64,000 nt of DNA from the NCBI GenBank assembly GCA_014529385.2, contig CM043955.1, positions 144,405,640-144,469,639 of the forward strand, written 5' to 3'. The stretch comes from Adiantum capillus-veneris. Lineage: Eukaryota; Streptophyta; Polypodiopsida; Polypodiales; Pteridaceae. The notes under the pieces were generated by a model. It was given only the letters and a program-made list of their open reading frames with translations. It made no database searches and was not told where the DNA came from. The position numbers and the translations under genes are program-made. This document shows, one piece after another, positions 43,628 to 54,700 of this stretch; position 1 is the first letter of the stretch; the number at the start of each line of letters is the position of its first letter.

Positions 43628-44761
43628 TGTGAGCGGGATGAAAACACACACAGCGCCTCTATAATGACCCGACACACACTCTTGGGAAGATACACACACA
43701 CACTATGGGGCACCACTCGGCTTACACAACACACCTGGCCGAGACAGGGAACACACCTCTGGAGTGAGAGGAGAGAGACTATCCACTTGCCCACTCCACA
43801 CAAACACACACACACACCCAAAAAAATCAGCTCAAAAGAGGAGAATTTCTGATGTTTAGATACAAACGAGCTTGGGCCAACACCAATGGGGCAAATAGCT
43901 CACACAATATGGGTAAAATAAGCCAGATACAATCACAAACTAGAGCAGAAACTTCGCTCATAAGAGAAACTTACACAGAAAAACAGCAAGAAAAGAGTGA
44001 GAAATTTGGCAAAATGGACAGCGCCATCGCGTCCGGAACGGCCCAAAATCCCAGTCTACAATGTCAAAGTGCTCAAATCCGACCTCGGATGAGCAGTTTA
44101 CGGCCAAAACAGGCTCCAAAAAACCCAAAAACACACCTGCGGCTGTTCCTCCTCTCTTCTCCACATTTTTTCTGGTCTTCTCTCAGTTTTTTCAGTTCCC
44201 ACACTTAGATTTATTAGTTGGGCACCCTTGGCCTTTTAGATGACCTCAAACGGACCCCGAATAGGCCAAAAACTGACCTCGCAGTGCATAGTTGTCACCT
44301 TTTTTTCATCATCCGCACACCTGGCACTCATTTCTTTTCAATAATGCGTCTCGCAACCACGTGAAGTGGCCCCAAAAAGTGGTCCTAATGATGACCTTTT
44401 TGCATAACTCTCACAAGAAAAAACCACTTTGTGTCCGTATTCATCCACGTGCAAATATTGACCCCGTTCGGCCTCCTGACGCCACTCGATGCCATCTGAT
44501 GCACCTGCTTACCTCATGTCGTCGGCCCGCGGATAGCTTTCTCAAGAAGTTTTACGCGCTACCAACTCCTCCTTATTGTAGAAAAAACACACTGGTATTG
44601 GTAATATTGAAAATCGATGCATTATGTACATGATGCCCTACTTGTACACATGTGGGCCCCACATAACCACCTGGCTCTGGAAAATGGGCAATTATTTATT
44701 TGATGCACCATGCATGTGTATGTACATATGCACAATCCCTTGCTCCAAAAAACTCCTGACA
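43628..44761 (-). repeat. 5' LTR of TR-GAG-1
   Basis: An 1134-bp LTR that ends only four bases before the Gypsy-1b LTR start at 44766. Confidence 0.95.
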
Positions 44762-45349
44762 ACGTTGTCGGGGATATGTGCTTGAAATGTGAGTCGGGTC
44801 AGTGCCAGGCTACTAACTGTGGGGGAAGAGAGGAAGAAAAGATGCAGTACACCACAAAATCATCAGGCAACCTCTTTGAAACAGGATCAGAGTGCTAAAT
44901 TGATTTTATTTTATGATGCCGACAAAATCCGTTGCACGTTGGGCAAGGTGGTGCTGGTAATAGCACCTTTGACTTAATTTATTGTAAATAAAGGAGTTTA
45001 AGCTCTTGTTTACAAAATCTAGGCCAAATTATTTTAGCCTGCAATGATTGAAGATGTCTACTAGTGATCGGTGTCGAGAATCATAATACTAAACATGTTG
45101 ACTTGCTGCAAAAGTTTTCCCGTGTTGCTAAATCTGGTTCTTTCTACTTTTGTCTCAGTCTCTCCTTGCTTGTCTTCTTTGCCTTACCGAGAACAAGAGG
45201 AAGGGAATCTCCCTTTGTTTTTCTAGTTGAGGACGAGTGAGATAAACAGCAAGCTCGCCTCGTCTTCTTGCTCTGATAGCCGACCTTCTCTCCTTGCTTT
45301 TATGCTTCATAGCTCTTTCCACACCTCTCCTCTCTCATTTTGGTTGGAG

Positions 45350-45352
<3 letters not shown>

Positions 45353-45410
<58 letters not shown>
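45353..45410. repeat. (GA)n microsatellite in the Gypsy-1b LTR
   Basis: About 29 GA units. Frames on both strands across it are repeat artefacts. Confidence 0.95.
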
Positions 45411-45413
<3 letters not shown>

Positions 45414-45630
45414 CTTCTCGCCTTCCCTTGTTCAAGCTCGATAGTGAGAGAGAAAGCTCCTCCGAACTTCCTTCACCTTGCTCGTTCTCCACCAAAGTCT
45501 TGCCTTTGTTCCAACTCGAGAGAGAGAGTGAGAACGCTCCTTGTGCAAGCTCCTTATGCTTCACAACTCCAACCTCTGATCTCCACGTTCCCCACAATCA
45601 ATAAAAACTTTTACATGCCTAAAAGAGCCC

Positions 45631-45638
45631 TATTTATA
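45631..45638 (-). promoter_or_regulatory. Putative TATA box in the Gypsy-1b LTR
   Basis: TATAAATA on the minus strand, after a C/G-rich run. It is oriented with the element's genes. Confidence 0.4.
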
Positions 45639-47011
45639 CCCCCCTGCCTCCCTTAGCAACGATGGTGCCGTCATTCGTAGGGAGGCAATAAAAAATCGCC
45701 CCCTATGATGTGGCACCGCGGATTTTTACCGACGCCGTTTCGCAGAAAAAGTGGGCCCAAAAAAGAGTGCCATGTCGAGTTGAGAAGTTTTTGGTCTCGA
45801 TGCGAGCTCCTCCAAGCCTCGTGCAAGCCAGTATGAGCACAAGAGTCTCCCTCCACGCTACCTGCGCTCAGTCTGCACGCCATGCTTCCTTTTCTGTAGT
45901 TCACACCTCCTTTAAAAAAATAGGGTTGCCCTCCCTTTAATTTAGCAAGTTGGCGGCCTTCTAATTTGCGGGCGACCACTTTAACTTCACCTTGGGCGAC
46001 CCTTTTAGGTTAATTTTGGGCATCCCTTGGCCCTTGTTGGGCACCACATTACCCATACATACCAACCAAGCAATGCTTTGCAAGTAGAAGGCATCACATT
46101 TGGCATGCATTATCGGGCAAAGCATCGCCAATCTCATCAACTCCCCTCATCCATTAGCTCTTGACTAACAATATCATCGTGAATTTTTGTGTCCGTAAAT
46201 GGTCTTGAATAGTGCCACAAGCCTGCTAGATGCAATTATGAGTGATTGCATTTGAAGTAAGGCCTTCCCATCACATTCGGTTAAAGAGTGTCAGAGTTTT
46301 GTTCCTGCTAGCCGAGCATTGCCAATCACGACTATTGGCGGCCAAGCACTGCATGAAATGTCATCCCGGACATGAGATTTCTCAAGCTATTACTAATCTC
46401 AAATTCCAAACTTCCCTGGTTGAAACCCAAAACCCTCTGGTTGAAGCCCAAAATTCCCAGATGGCACACCGATCGAGTGGACCGGACTGGTACGGAACCG
46501 GCCCTCAGTGAATCTATAACGGCCAATATCTTGGCGACCGGAACTCCAATCACTGATCAGAAAAGATCAACACGATCCACAAAGTAAGCACTTTAAGCCC
46601 ATGCATTCATTTCACTTATATCCCCTCAGCTGCAGTTGCCCAATCTGGTACGGATTTTCAATCGACTGAAGGTTCAAACTACGATAATGTCTATACCATA
46701 GCTCCAATCAACGAGCCGTAAAGACAGGCTGATAGAGCACTCCAAGCACTATAGTTCTGGATCATAATCTCCCATCTGTGCTCACTTCAAGCATACTCCT
46801 TTTTGGCATCATCCAGGCATCTGTTGGCCCTTTTAGCCGCATCTGGCGTACATTAATCATTAAACTTGGCATGTTAGCGAGCTCTGCTCACTGACCATTA
46901 ATCAAGTATGCTCCAAACAAGCTTGACGTGTATTTTTCTAGTATCTTTCTTAGCATGGCCGGCATCCACCTCCTCTAAACCTGCACAGTCTCCGATCTAT
47001 GCCAACTGCAC

Positions 47012-47820
47012 TTAAGAAGCATCATCAAGAGCATCATCAGACTCATCGTCTGATACATACATAACACTATCTTCAGAAGGTTGATCTGTGTTGAAATCTT
47101 CAATATTAATCTCACCTTCTAGTTTCTTAAACAACTTAACTCTTTTTCCCACAATAGGCACCTTGAGGTCAGTGCCATCAAGCTCACATAACTTATAGGT
47201 ATCGTTATCATAAACATGAAGTACTACATATGGTCTAAACCATTGTTTAACCATCTTCCGCATAGCAGTGTACTGGTTCTCCAGGCTACTCTCATATACA
47301 AGAACCCAATCCCCATATTTAATAGCATGAGGTTGTAGTCTATGCTTGCCATCAAATGCTGCTTTATTCTTCAACCTTGCTTCTTTAAGCAATACTTGAG
47401 CCTGTTAAATATCTTCCTGATGCCTTTCAAGTTGGCAAATGCACAAGGCAAGAAAATCTTCTGTAGACATACCTTCTTCCCATGGCATTACGGTCCAAGA
47501 GATAAACACTTCCTCTGTAGGCATAATGGGTTTTTGCGCATACATTAGCTCAAATGGCATGAAACCTGTAACAGAACTATGTTTAGTTTCATTAGCCCAT
47601 AAAGCAAATGGTAGTTTAGGCATCACCAATATGTCCCTAGCATGCCTTTGCTAAAGCTTTAACAATAGGCGGATGCCCTCTTTCACTTTTAACATTACCC
47701 TTTGGATTGTATGTTGTAGTGAGAGCCAATTTAATGCCTAAGCGAGCGAAGAAATCCCGAGCTTCATCTGCATCCAGCTCTCCTCTATCAGAAATAATTT
47801 TTCCATCACATCTTGCAAAG
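47012..47820 (-). pseudogene. Gypsy-1b integrase C-terminal fragment
   Basis: On the minus strand KIISDRGELDADEA (second catalytic Asp region), NVKSERGHPPIVKAL (catalytic Glu), FELMYAQKPIMPTEE and GDWVLVYESSLENQYTA...LCELDGTDLKV are readable in order, matching Gypsy-1 9242-10150. One stop near 47403 interrupts the same frame, and a frame change lies near 47630. It ends ALDDAS and a stop at 47012. Confidence 0.85.
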
Positions 47821-47821
47821 G

Positions 47822-50510
47822 GGGGGAGAGGCCCAAGTGATGGGAATCCTTATGTGGACTATGCACGACTATCCTGGTCTTGGAGAGTTTTCTGGTAACC
47901 ACCTTTCGTCTATCTCTCTTTCCCTCTTTCCCTCTCTCCCTTTAGTTCACTCATCTCTCTAACCATATGATATTTATGCAGGGTTGTCCACATCGGGGCA
48001 CAATGCATGTCCTACTTGCCGGCCATCATTGGCAACGGAGAGGCCCTATTCCTTACGCAAGGTAATCTTTCCAAACAACCATTGTTTCTTACCCCAATGG
48101 AATAACAAGCACAATGCTTGGAGAGTTTTCTGGTAACCACCTTTCGTCTATCTCTCTTTCCCCCTTTCCCTCTCTCCCTTTAGTTCACTTTAGTTCACTC
48201 ATCTCTCTAACCATATGATATTTATGCAGGGTTGTCCACATTGGGGCACAATGCATGTCCTACTTACGGGCCATCGTTGGCAACGGAGAGGCCCTATTCC
48301 TTACGCAAGGTAATCTTTCCAAAAAAACATTGTTTCTTACCCCAATGGAATAACAAGCACAAGGCTCCAAAAAATGGGAAGACTCCTCTAAATCTCACAA
48401 TGGCAGATTGGGAAACCATTCAGGAGGAACAACACAACAACAATCTGGCTCCGTGTCCTCCACCAAAAGGTATGTCAAGGTATTCCATATTTTTAAGGCT
48501 TCCATATTTGAAGGGCTGAGAAATACAACACCTCTTGGATCCCATGCACATATTCAAGAATGTAGCCCAAACACTATGGGACCACATTATTCTCAAGAAG
48601 GACTCTTTGGGTGTGAGGGAGGATTTGAGGCTTTTAAAACATCTCCCTGCCTCTAGTACTCCATGGCGTGCCCCAAATGGAAAGATTGGGCTTCCTAAAG
48701 CACCATGGATGCTATCGAAGAAGAATTAGACAAGGTGAAGGGTACCATTGCCTCTATTCGCACATCAATAGGATACATGAGGTCCCTAAAGGGAGCTTTC
48801 ACAAAAGCTAAGAAGGGTGGATGGGTTCAATTGTATGGGTTGAAGTCCCATGATTAGCACAAGATGCTTCAAGTAATCTTCATACTCCCTATTCTATCTA
48901 TAGTTTGTGTGTATGACTATCACTCACTTTCCCTTTCCCTGATTTACATTGTAGTTCATTCTACCGGTGAGTATGTGTATATTTTCAAAGTAGGAGAGCT
49001 AGTAAGGTACACCACAAGACTCCACTCAACTACACCTTTTTTATGTACACAATAATTTCAACTAGCACTTAGTGTATTCTTGCAGATTTGTGAGCTCCAA
49101 GGAAATCAAAATAGATGCTAACCCTACTGCTCAAACACTTGCAACAAAAATTGTGTGTGCCATTGAAGATGCATTTCCACGATCGGTCCTTCGTAGTCAA
49201 ATTCACCTCTTGGTTGATGTGGTGGAGGAGATAGCTATATGTGGATAGTGCATGCACGATGGATGTTCTTCTTAAAAATATTTCTAAAGACTCTCAAAGA
49301 TTTTGTGCAGCTACAATCTCAACCAGAGGCATGTACGGCCGTCGTTCAAGAGGCATTTATGTACATATCAAAGTATTTGGCACAGGCTAATCCTTCAATG
49401 CCTTGCATGTGGTCAGACAAGGAAGATGCAAGGATGACTTCACACTTGCCAAGTGGAAAGGGAAAACTACTTCACAAGGATATGAATCTATCCCGAGTGG
49501 TCGATAAATTTTTCATTTTCAATGCAAAGATTATGACCAAGTGGGTGGACTTGTGGATAGTGGCAAAGGCAAGGCGTTTGCAAGAGAGGGAAGCATGGAA
49601 ACAAGCACATGGAGGAAGGAGGGCACCCGCACTGCCTAGACACCTTGCATGTTTCCCAGATCTCATTAGCGCAGAATGGATTCATGAGAGAATGAAAGAG
49701 GCAAAAGCGTGGGAACAAGACATCACCAACAAAGAATGGGAGTATGCACGAGGCTGCGTACCAAAGGTAGAGTACTCATATACCTAAACCATATTGTAAC
49801 ACTATTTCTTGAAATTATCTTTAGTATGTATTTGATAAATTAATATATTTTTCTATTTTGTGGTGCCTTTCCTTTAACTCTATGTGGTCAAAGGGTTGTC
49901 ACTTTTGTACGCGCCACATTGACAAGCGTAGAACCACCATGGATTGTGTCATCATTGGCAACTTTGACACAGACTGTGATGAAGCCAGGTACTATGAAAC
50001 TATTGAAAGGATACTAAAGGTTAATTTTAGGACCTTTCATACCTTCATCTTCGAGTGCAAGTGGTTTGCAAATGTGTCTAAACAACATGAGAATGGACTC
50101 TACATGATGGACTCTAGTGTGCATTACACAGGAAGGTATGACAATTTACTTTTACTGCACAATTGTGAGCAGGTGAGTGACATGTACCTTTTATATTCAT
50201 ATTTTCTTGTAGTGTTAGTTATACCAATGTTACTCACTTTGAGCTTCTATTTTATAGGTCATCTATATCCCAACAATACACCAACCAAAACTTTGGTTCA
50301 TAATTCCCGTAACACCTCGGGGGAGAACCATATTTTCCACTAATGAAGAGGAGACTAACTATCTTTGACCCTCTTCCACCTCTGACTTTGGATGAGGTGG
50401 AAACATAGGAGAGGGAGGTCGATGCATCAAGTCTGGAAGTAGCAAGTCTTAGCGAGGATGATTGTCATGATGATGAAGATGATGAGATGGAGGATGACGA
50501 ACTCTAAGAT
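47822..50510 (+). pseudogene. CACTA (En/Spm) Tnp2-type transposase gene, degenerate, with introns
   Basis: Exon-like blocks on the plus strand read, in order: STLGHNACPTYGPSLATE (about 48234); DPMHIFKNVAQTLWDHI and VREDLRLLKHLP (48536-48640); KAPWMLSKKN, TIASIRTSIGYMRSLKGAF (to 48800); HLLVDVVEEIAICG then VHARWMFFLKIFLKTLK (49205-49300). Further on are CTRHIDKRRTTMDCVIIGNF (about 49910) and FECKWFANVS (about 50050). The order is that of plant Tnp2/DUF4218/DUF4216 CACTA transposases. GT...AG introns separate some blocks, for example 49768 to about 49890 and 50173-50257. A stop replaces a codon in the ICG-VHARW box, and the 5' part is missing at the Gypsy-1b junction. An acidic D/E-rich end follows near 50470-50505. 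Confidence 0.82.
47881..48363 (+). repeat. Tandem duplication of a CACTA intron and exon
   Basis: A unit of 238 bp starting TGGAGAGTTTTCTGGTAACC (47881) is repeated from 48119 with few changes, including a short extra TAGTTCACTT in the second copy. Each copy holds an intron (GTAACC...GCAG) and the STLGHNACPT exon. The duplication would put a second exon copy in the transcript. Confidence 0.88.
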
Positions 50511-50794
50511 GTTGAAGCTGGGAATTCATCCACAAACAACAATTCCGTTTCTCTCTTTATTGATTTAGGAGCCATGGGCTTACAATTGGATGATGCTTCA
50601 TGTAGAGATATTTTAGAAGATGAGTCATAAACATTTTGCAGTTGTGAAGTTTTTTGGCCGTGTAATCCATTCATCTCTCTCTCCCTCCTCTTCCTCTCTT
50701 TAGACTTGAGAATATGCTCAGTTATGTTAATCAATTGACAATGATTATTTAAGTTGTAACCAAGTGTAATCTTATATCCCTCGCCTCCTTCTCT

Positions 50795-50832
<38 letters not shown>

Positions 50833-50904
50833 TTTTTAAATTTGAAAATAATATACAATATTCTTTAATTTTTATTGAGAGGAGGGAAACACCAAAATTT
50901 GAAA

Positions 50905-50936
<32 letters not shown>

Positions 50937-51113
50937 TAAGCTAGAATTTGAAAGTTTAGGCGCCAAATTTGGTTGTCGGATATAACAACTGTAAGAAGCT
51001 CGGTAATAACCGCGGTAATAACAGTGGAGAAAGTTGCTGTAATACTTTAAACACACAAAAAAAACCCCGTCCTCCTCTCTCTTGTTTCTCTAATTGAATT
51101 TGTACCTTCTCTC
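50511..51113. other. Non-coding stretch between CACTA gene and Copia-A2
   Basis: About 600 bp with a (TC)n run (50798-50829), a 30-base G tract (50905-50934) and no gene. It is the left target flank of Copia-A2 and ends in CTCTC. The CACTA 3' terminus was not found in it. Confidence 0.5.
50905..50934. repeat. Homopolymer of about 30 G
   Basis: An uninterrupted G run of 30. Such tracts can form quadruplexes and are hard to sequence, so the length may be inexact. Confidence 0.8.
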
Positions 51114-51340
51114 TGTTACCATATACATGTGGTAGTGATGTGTGTGAACACACTAGGACCGCCGGGGCATTTTTTCCCTCTTTAGGAGGTTTTTTCCCCC
51201 GTGCATTGTATATACGCCCATCACTCTAGGGCTATCTATCTTTCCATTGCACACTAAGTAATATACTCTCTATTGTGTGCCTTGAGCTTCCTTCGTCTTC
51301 TCCAAGCTGTGTGTGTTTCTCTGCAACCCTAATTCCAACA
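51114..51340 (+). repeat. 5' LTR of Copia-A2
   Basis: A 227-bp LTR, TGTTACC...TCCAACA. A TATATA at 51209-51214 may serve as a weak TATA box. Confidence 0.97.
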
Positions 51341-51342
51341 AT

Positions 51343-51354
51343 TGGTATCAGAGC
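51343..51354 (+). other. Primer-binding site of Copia-A2
   Basis: TGGTATCAGAGC, a perfect complement type for initiator-Met tRNA, two bases inside the LTR. Confidence 0.92.
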
Positions 51355-51702
51355 AGGTCACGTCCTCCCGGGCTTAGTCGCCAGCTGCTCCAGCACACGC
51401 TTGCTCACTTTCTCCGATTTCAGTGAGCTTTGGCAAGCATTCGCAGGTCAACAAATATTTTGGGAGAGCTCGAAGAGCATGGTCTGCTCAGAATTTTGAT
51501 TTGGGCTCATTTCGGCCTCCGTTTCCACTACGGGCAGTACTGCACAAGCTATTTCGTCATTTTGTGCAAATTCTCTGTCAGTGCCGTTTTTTGCATAACA
51601 GGTGCCTTAAAGTCTTCTACGGTTTGTGCTATATAGCACAAGTTGTTCCCGCTCCATTTCTCCTATTTTCGGGCAGTTTTCACATCAGGTGCAGCATTTA
51701 CC

Positions 51703-54700
51703 ATGGCTGACAACAACAACACAGATGTGTTCAAGATGTTTGCTGCTGAGGACAGGTTGGATGGGGACAACTACCCTATGTGGGCTTATATGATGCAACA
51801 TGTTCTTGTGTCAAAAGGTGTCTGGAACATTGTGCAGGGCATTGATGTACGTCCTGGTTCTGAAGATGTAGGCGATGTTGAGGATGTTGCAGGTCTTGCT
51901 GCAAGGATTGCAGCTGTTAGAGTTGTTTTGCCTACAGCAGAACAAGCTCGTTGGGATGTTAAGGATGCGCAGGCTCATGCATTGATTGCGTTGTCTGTGA
52001 AGCGCACCATTATTCCTCACATCCGTTCAGCAAAATCTGCAAAACAGGCTTGGGATATTCTAGCAGGTCTTTATGCAAGCCGCAATGAGGCTAAAATTGC
52101 TTTGCTGCGTAAAGAGCTAGAGTCGAAGATTATGCATGAGGAAGATGATATGGACACTTTCCTTGCTAGTGTCAAGGATATCAATGAGCAACTCATTTCT
52201 GCAGGTGAAGTCATTTCTGACAGTTCCCTTGTGCAGACTGTTCTTGATGCCTTACCAGATTCCTACCAGACTTTTGCTAGTACTTGGAGACTGATGACCC
52301 AAGGAAATCCTGAAGTTGTCAAGTTTGATGCATTATGCACATTGCTGTTGCAAGAGTCACTTTCTAGAAAAAACAGGACTAGGCAGCGTGCAGTTGAACA
52401 GGCTTTTATTGCTTCTCAAAGAAAGGGTGGTAACAGTAATGCAGCCACTTCTTATGGTTCTGCTGCGAGTGGCAAAAATTCTGTTCCTAATGCTTCTGCT
52501 GGCAGCACTTCGTCTGGCAATTCTGGTGATAAGGGCAAAAAGAAGATGCGTTGCCATTATTGTAAAGCCAATGATCACTTGATCAAGTCGTGTCCTAAGT
52601 TGAAGGCCAAAGAGGCTAAGAAGAAAGAGGGTGGTTCCACTGCAAATGCTGGTTCCACTACAAATGCAGCCATTGTTGAGTCTTCTGTGAAAGGAGATTG
52701 TGATGCTGATGTTGATGCAGAATGGGCTTTTAGCGCAGAGTGCACTTACAATCCTGCTGTCCATGATGCATGCTTGTCAGTTGCTGCAGATTCACATGTG
52801 TGGTATTTTGACAGTGGTGCTACAAAGCACATTACCTCACATCGTGAATTGTTTACCTCTCTCGAGTCTGTCCCTCATGGGAATTCAGTCACTTGTGCCA
52901 ACAACGCCTCTTATCCAGTTCAGGGAGTTGGAAAGATTGTGCTCACTGCTGCTAATGGCAGTTCCTTCACACTTGTTGATGCACTTTATGTACCTGGGAT
53001 CAAGAAGAATCTCTTGTCTGTATCCGCACTTGCTAGACTTGGACTTGTAGTCAAATTTGTGGATGACAGATGTACAGTTCATGATCTCAGTTTTGGTGAT
53101 GAAATTGTTGCATCTGGGCTTTTGTGCCGTGGGCTGTATAAGCTCACTTTGTATGACAAGTGTGGACAAAATTTTGCAAATGCTGTTGCAGATTCAAGGG
53201 CTACTTCAGATGCAAAACTTTGGCATGCACGTTTTGGTCATCTGAATTTTTCCAGTTTGCTGCGTTTGCAGAAATCTGATATGGTTGCTTCTTTGCCGCC
53301 TCTTGAAGCACCTATCAAACATGTTTGTGAAGGCTGTATTCTGGGTAAAATGCAGCGTTCTAAGTTTCCAAAGGATGGTTCAGTTAGGGCCACATGCAGG
53401 TTGCAGCTTGTGCATAGTGATGTTTGTGGGCCCATGCAAACTCCGTCCTTGGGCAATTACCTGTACTTCGTGACTTTCATTGATGATTACTCCAGGCATG
53501 CATGGGTATTTCCGCTTAAAGCAAAGTCCGAAGTTTTTATGTGCTTCAAACAATTTTTGGCTATGGCTGAAAATGTCTCAAAATGTACTATGGGCACCCT
53601 CCGTTCCGATCGAGGGGGGGAGTATATGTCTCATGAATTTAATGCATTTCTGGCTAGTCATGGGATAAAACACCAATGTACAGTGCCTTATACACCTCAG
53701 CAAAATGGTGTTGCTGAGAGGAAAAACAGGTCACTAACGGAAATGGCACGATGTATGGTCAAAAGTCAAGCTTTGCCGCATTCTTTTTGGCTTGAGGCCA
53801 TCATGTGTGCCACTTATGTACTTAACAGGTGTCCTACGAAAGCTTTGCAGTCTATTACTCCATATGAAGCATGGCATGATAGAAAACCTTCTATTGAGCA
53901 CATGCGTGTTTTTGGCTGTTTGGCATATGCTTTGGTGCCACAAGTGCAGCGCAGAAAATTGGATGATAAGGCTGTCAAATGTATTTTTGTTGGTTATAGT
54001 GCTGAAAGCAAAGGTTACAGGTTGTATCATCCGCAAACAAAACGTATTTTGGTTTCACGGGATGTAGTGTTTGTGGAAGATTCTGTTCAACCCTTGCTGT
54101 CATGTACTAGAGACAGTAATGTAAGCTCACAGGACATTTATGACACTTTGTTGCCTCTTTTCAGTGGTGGAAATACGAATGTAAGTTCCAATGAGGCAAA
54201 TGTACAGCCTATGGGGGTTTCTGAAAATGTTTTAGAACAACCTATTACTGATGCAGATGTACATGATGTACTTGATGAGGAAAGGGCTGAAAATGAGCAG
54301 GCTAGAGGTATGCCAAAATGGCTGGTGCACACTTTGCGTGACAGTGAATTGGATGCACCTTTATCTAGTCGTACTCGTTCAGGCTCTCGCCATGCATCTT
54401 ATGCATCAGATTGTTATGCTTTGGCTGTGTCTAGTTTACATGATGTTGAGGAGCCTCTGTCTTTTGATGAAGCACAGAATTCAGAAAATTGGATTGCTGC
54501 CATGAAATCAGAATATGATGCACTTATAGAGAATGACACATGGACTTTATGTGATTTGCCTCCTGGCAAAAAGGCCATTGGTACGAAGTGGGTTTACAAG
54601 TTGAAACGCAAGCCGGATGGTGAGATCGATCGCCATAAGGCTCGACTTGTTGCAAAGGGTTATGCACAACAAAAAGGCATAGATTATGAAGAGACTTTTG

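Larger units (their letters stand above)
39062..44761 (-). mobile_element. TR-GAG-1: LTR retrotransposon with gag and protease only
   Basis: Two LTRs of exactly 1134 bp (39062-40195, 43628-44761) begin TGTGAGCGGG and end CTCCTGACA, differing at about 21 sites by eye (under 2%). Between them on the minus strand are a primer-binding site, a 1-kb leader, a gag domain, a zinc knuckle, a protease and an acidic ORF. No RT, RNase H or integrase motif appears in the 3.4-kb interior. This is the structure described for TR-GAG elements, which must be mobilised by another element's enzymes. The low LTR divergence shows it moved fairly recently. No clean target duplication is seen. Confidence 0.88.
44766..46964 (-). 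repeat. 3' LTR of Gypsy-1b
   Basis: About 2.2 kb, ending GGCCGGCA before TCCACCTCC. It contains a (GA)n microsatellite at 45353-45410. A minus-strand TATAAATA at 45631-45638 is a plausible TATA box at a position comparable to that in Gypsy-1. Confidence 0.8.
44766..47820 (-). mobile_element. Gypsy-1b: truncated relative of Gypsy-1 (3' LTR plus integrase end)
   Basis: The LTR (44766-46964) starts TGTCGGGGATATGTGCTTGA, close to the Gypsy-1 LTR start, and is followed by the same polypurine tract and integrase C-terminal sequence on the minus strand. The element stops abruptly near 47820 within the integrase core, where CACTA sequence begins. The other LTR is absent. Confidence 0.85.

Noticed and set aside
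39057-44766. 5-bp target duplication for TR-GAG-1
   Set aside because: TACGC and ACGTT do not match; only an offset ACG is shared, which is too little to claim.
45227-45656. Arg-Glu repeat frames in the Gypsy-1b LTR
   Set aside because: They are produced by the (GA)n tract.
50343-51113. CACTA 3' terminus after the transposase gene
   Set aside because: No TAGTG end or inverted subterminal repeats could be found before the Copia-A2 insertion.
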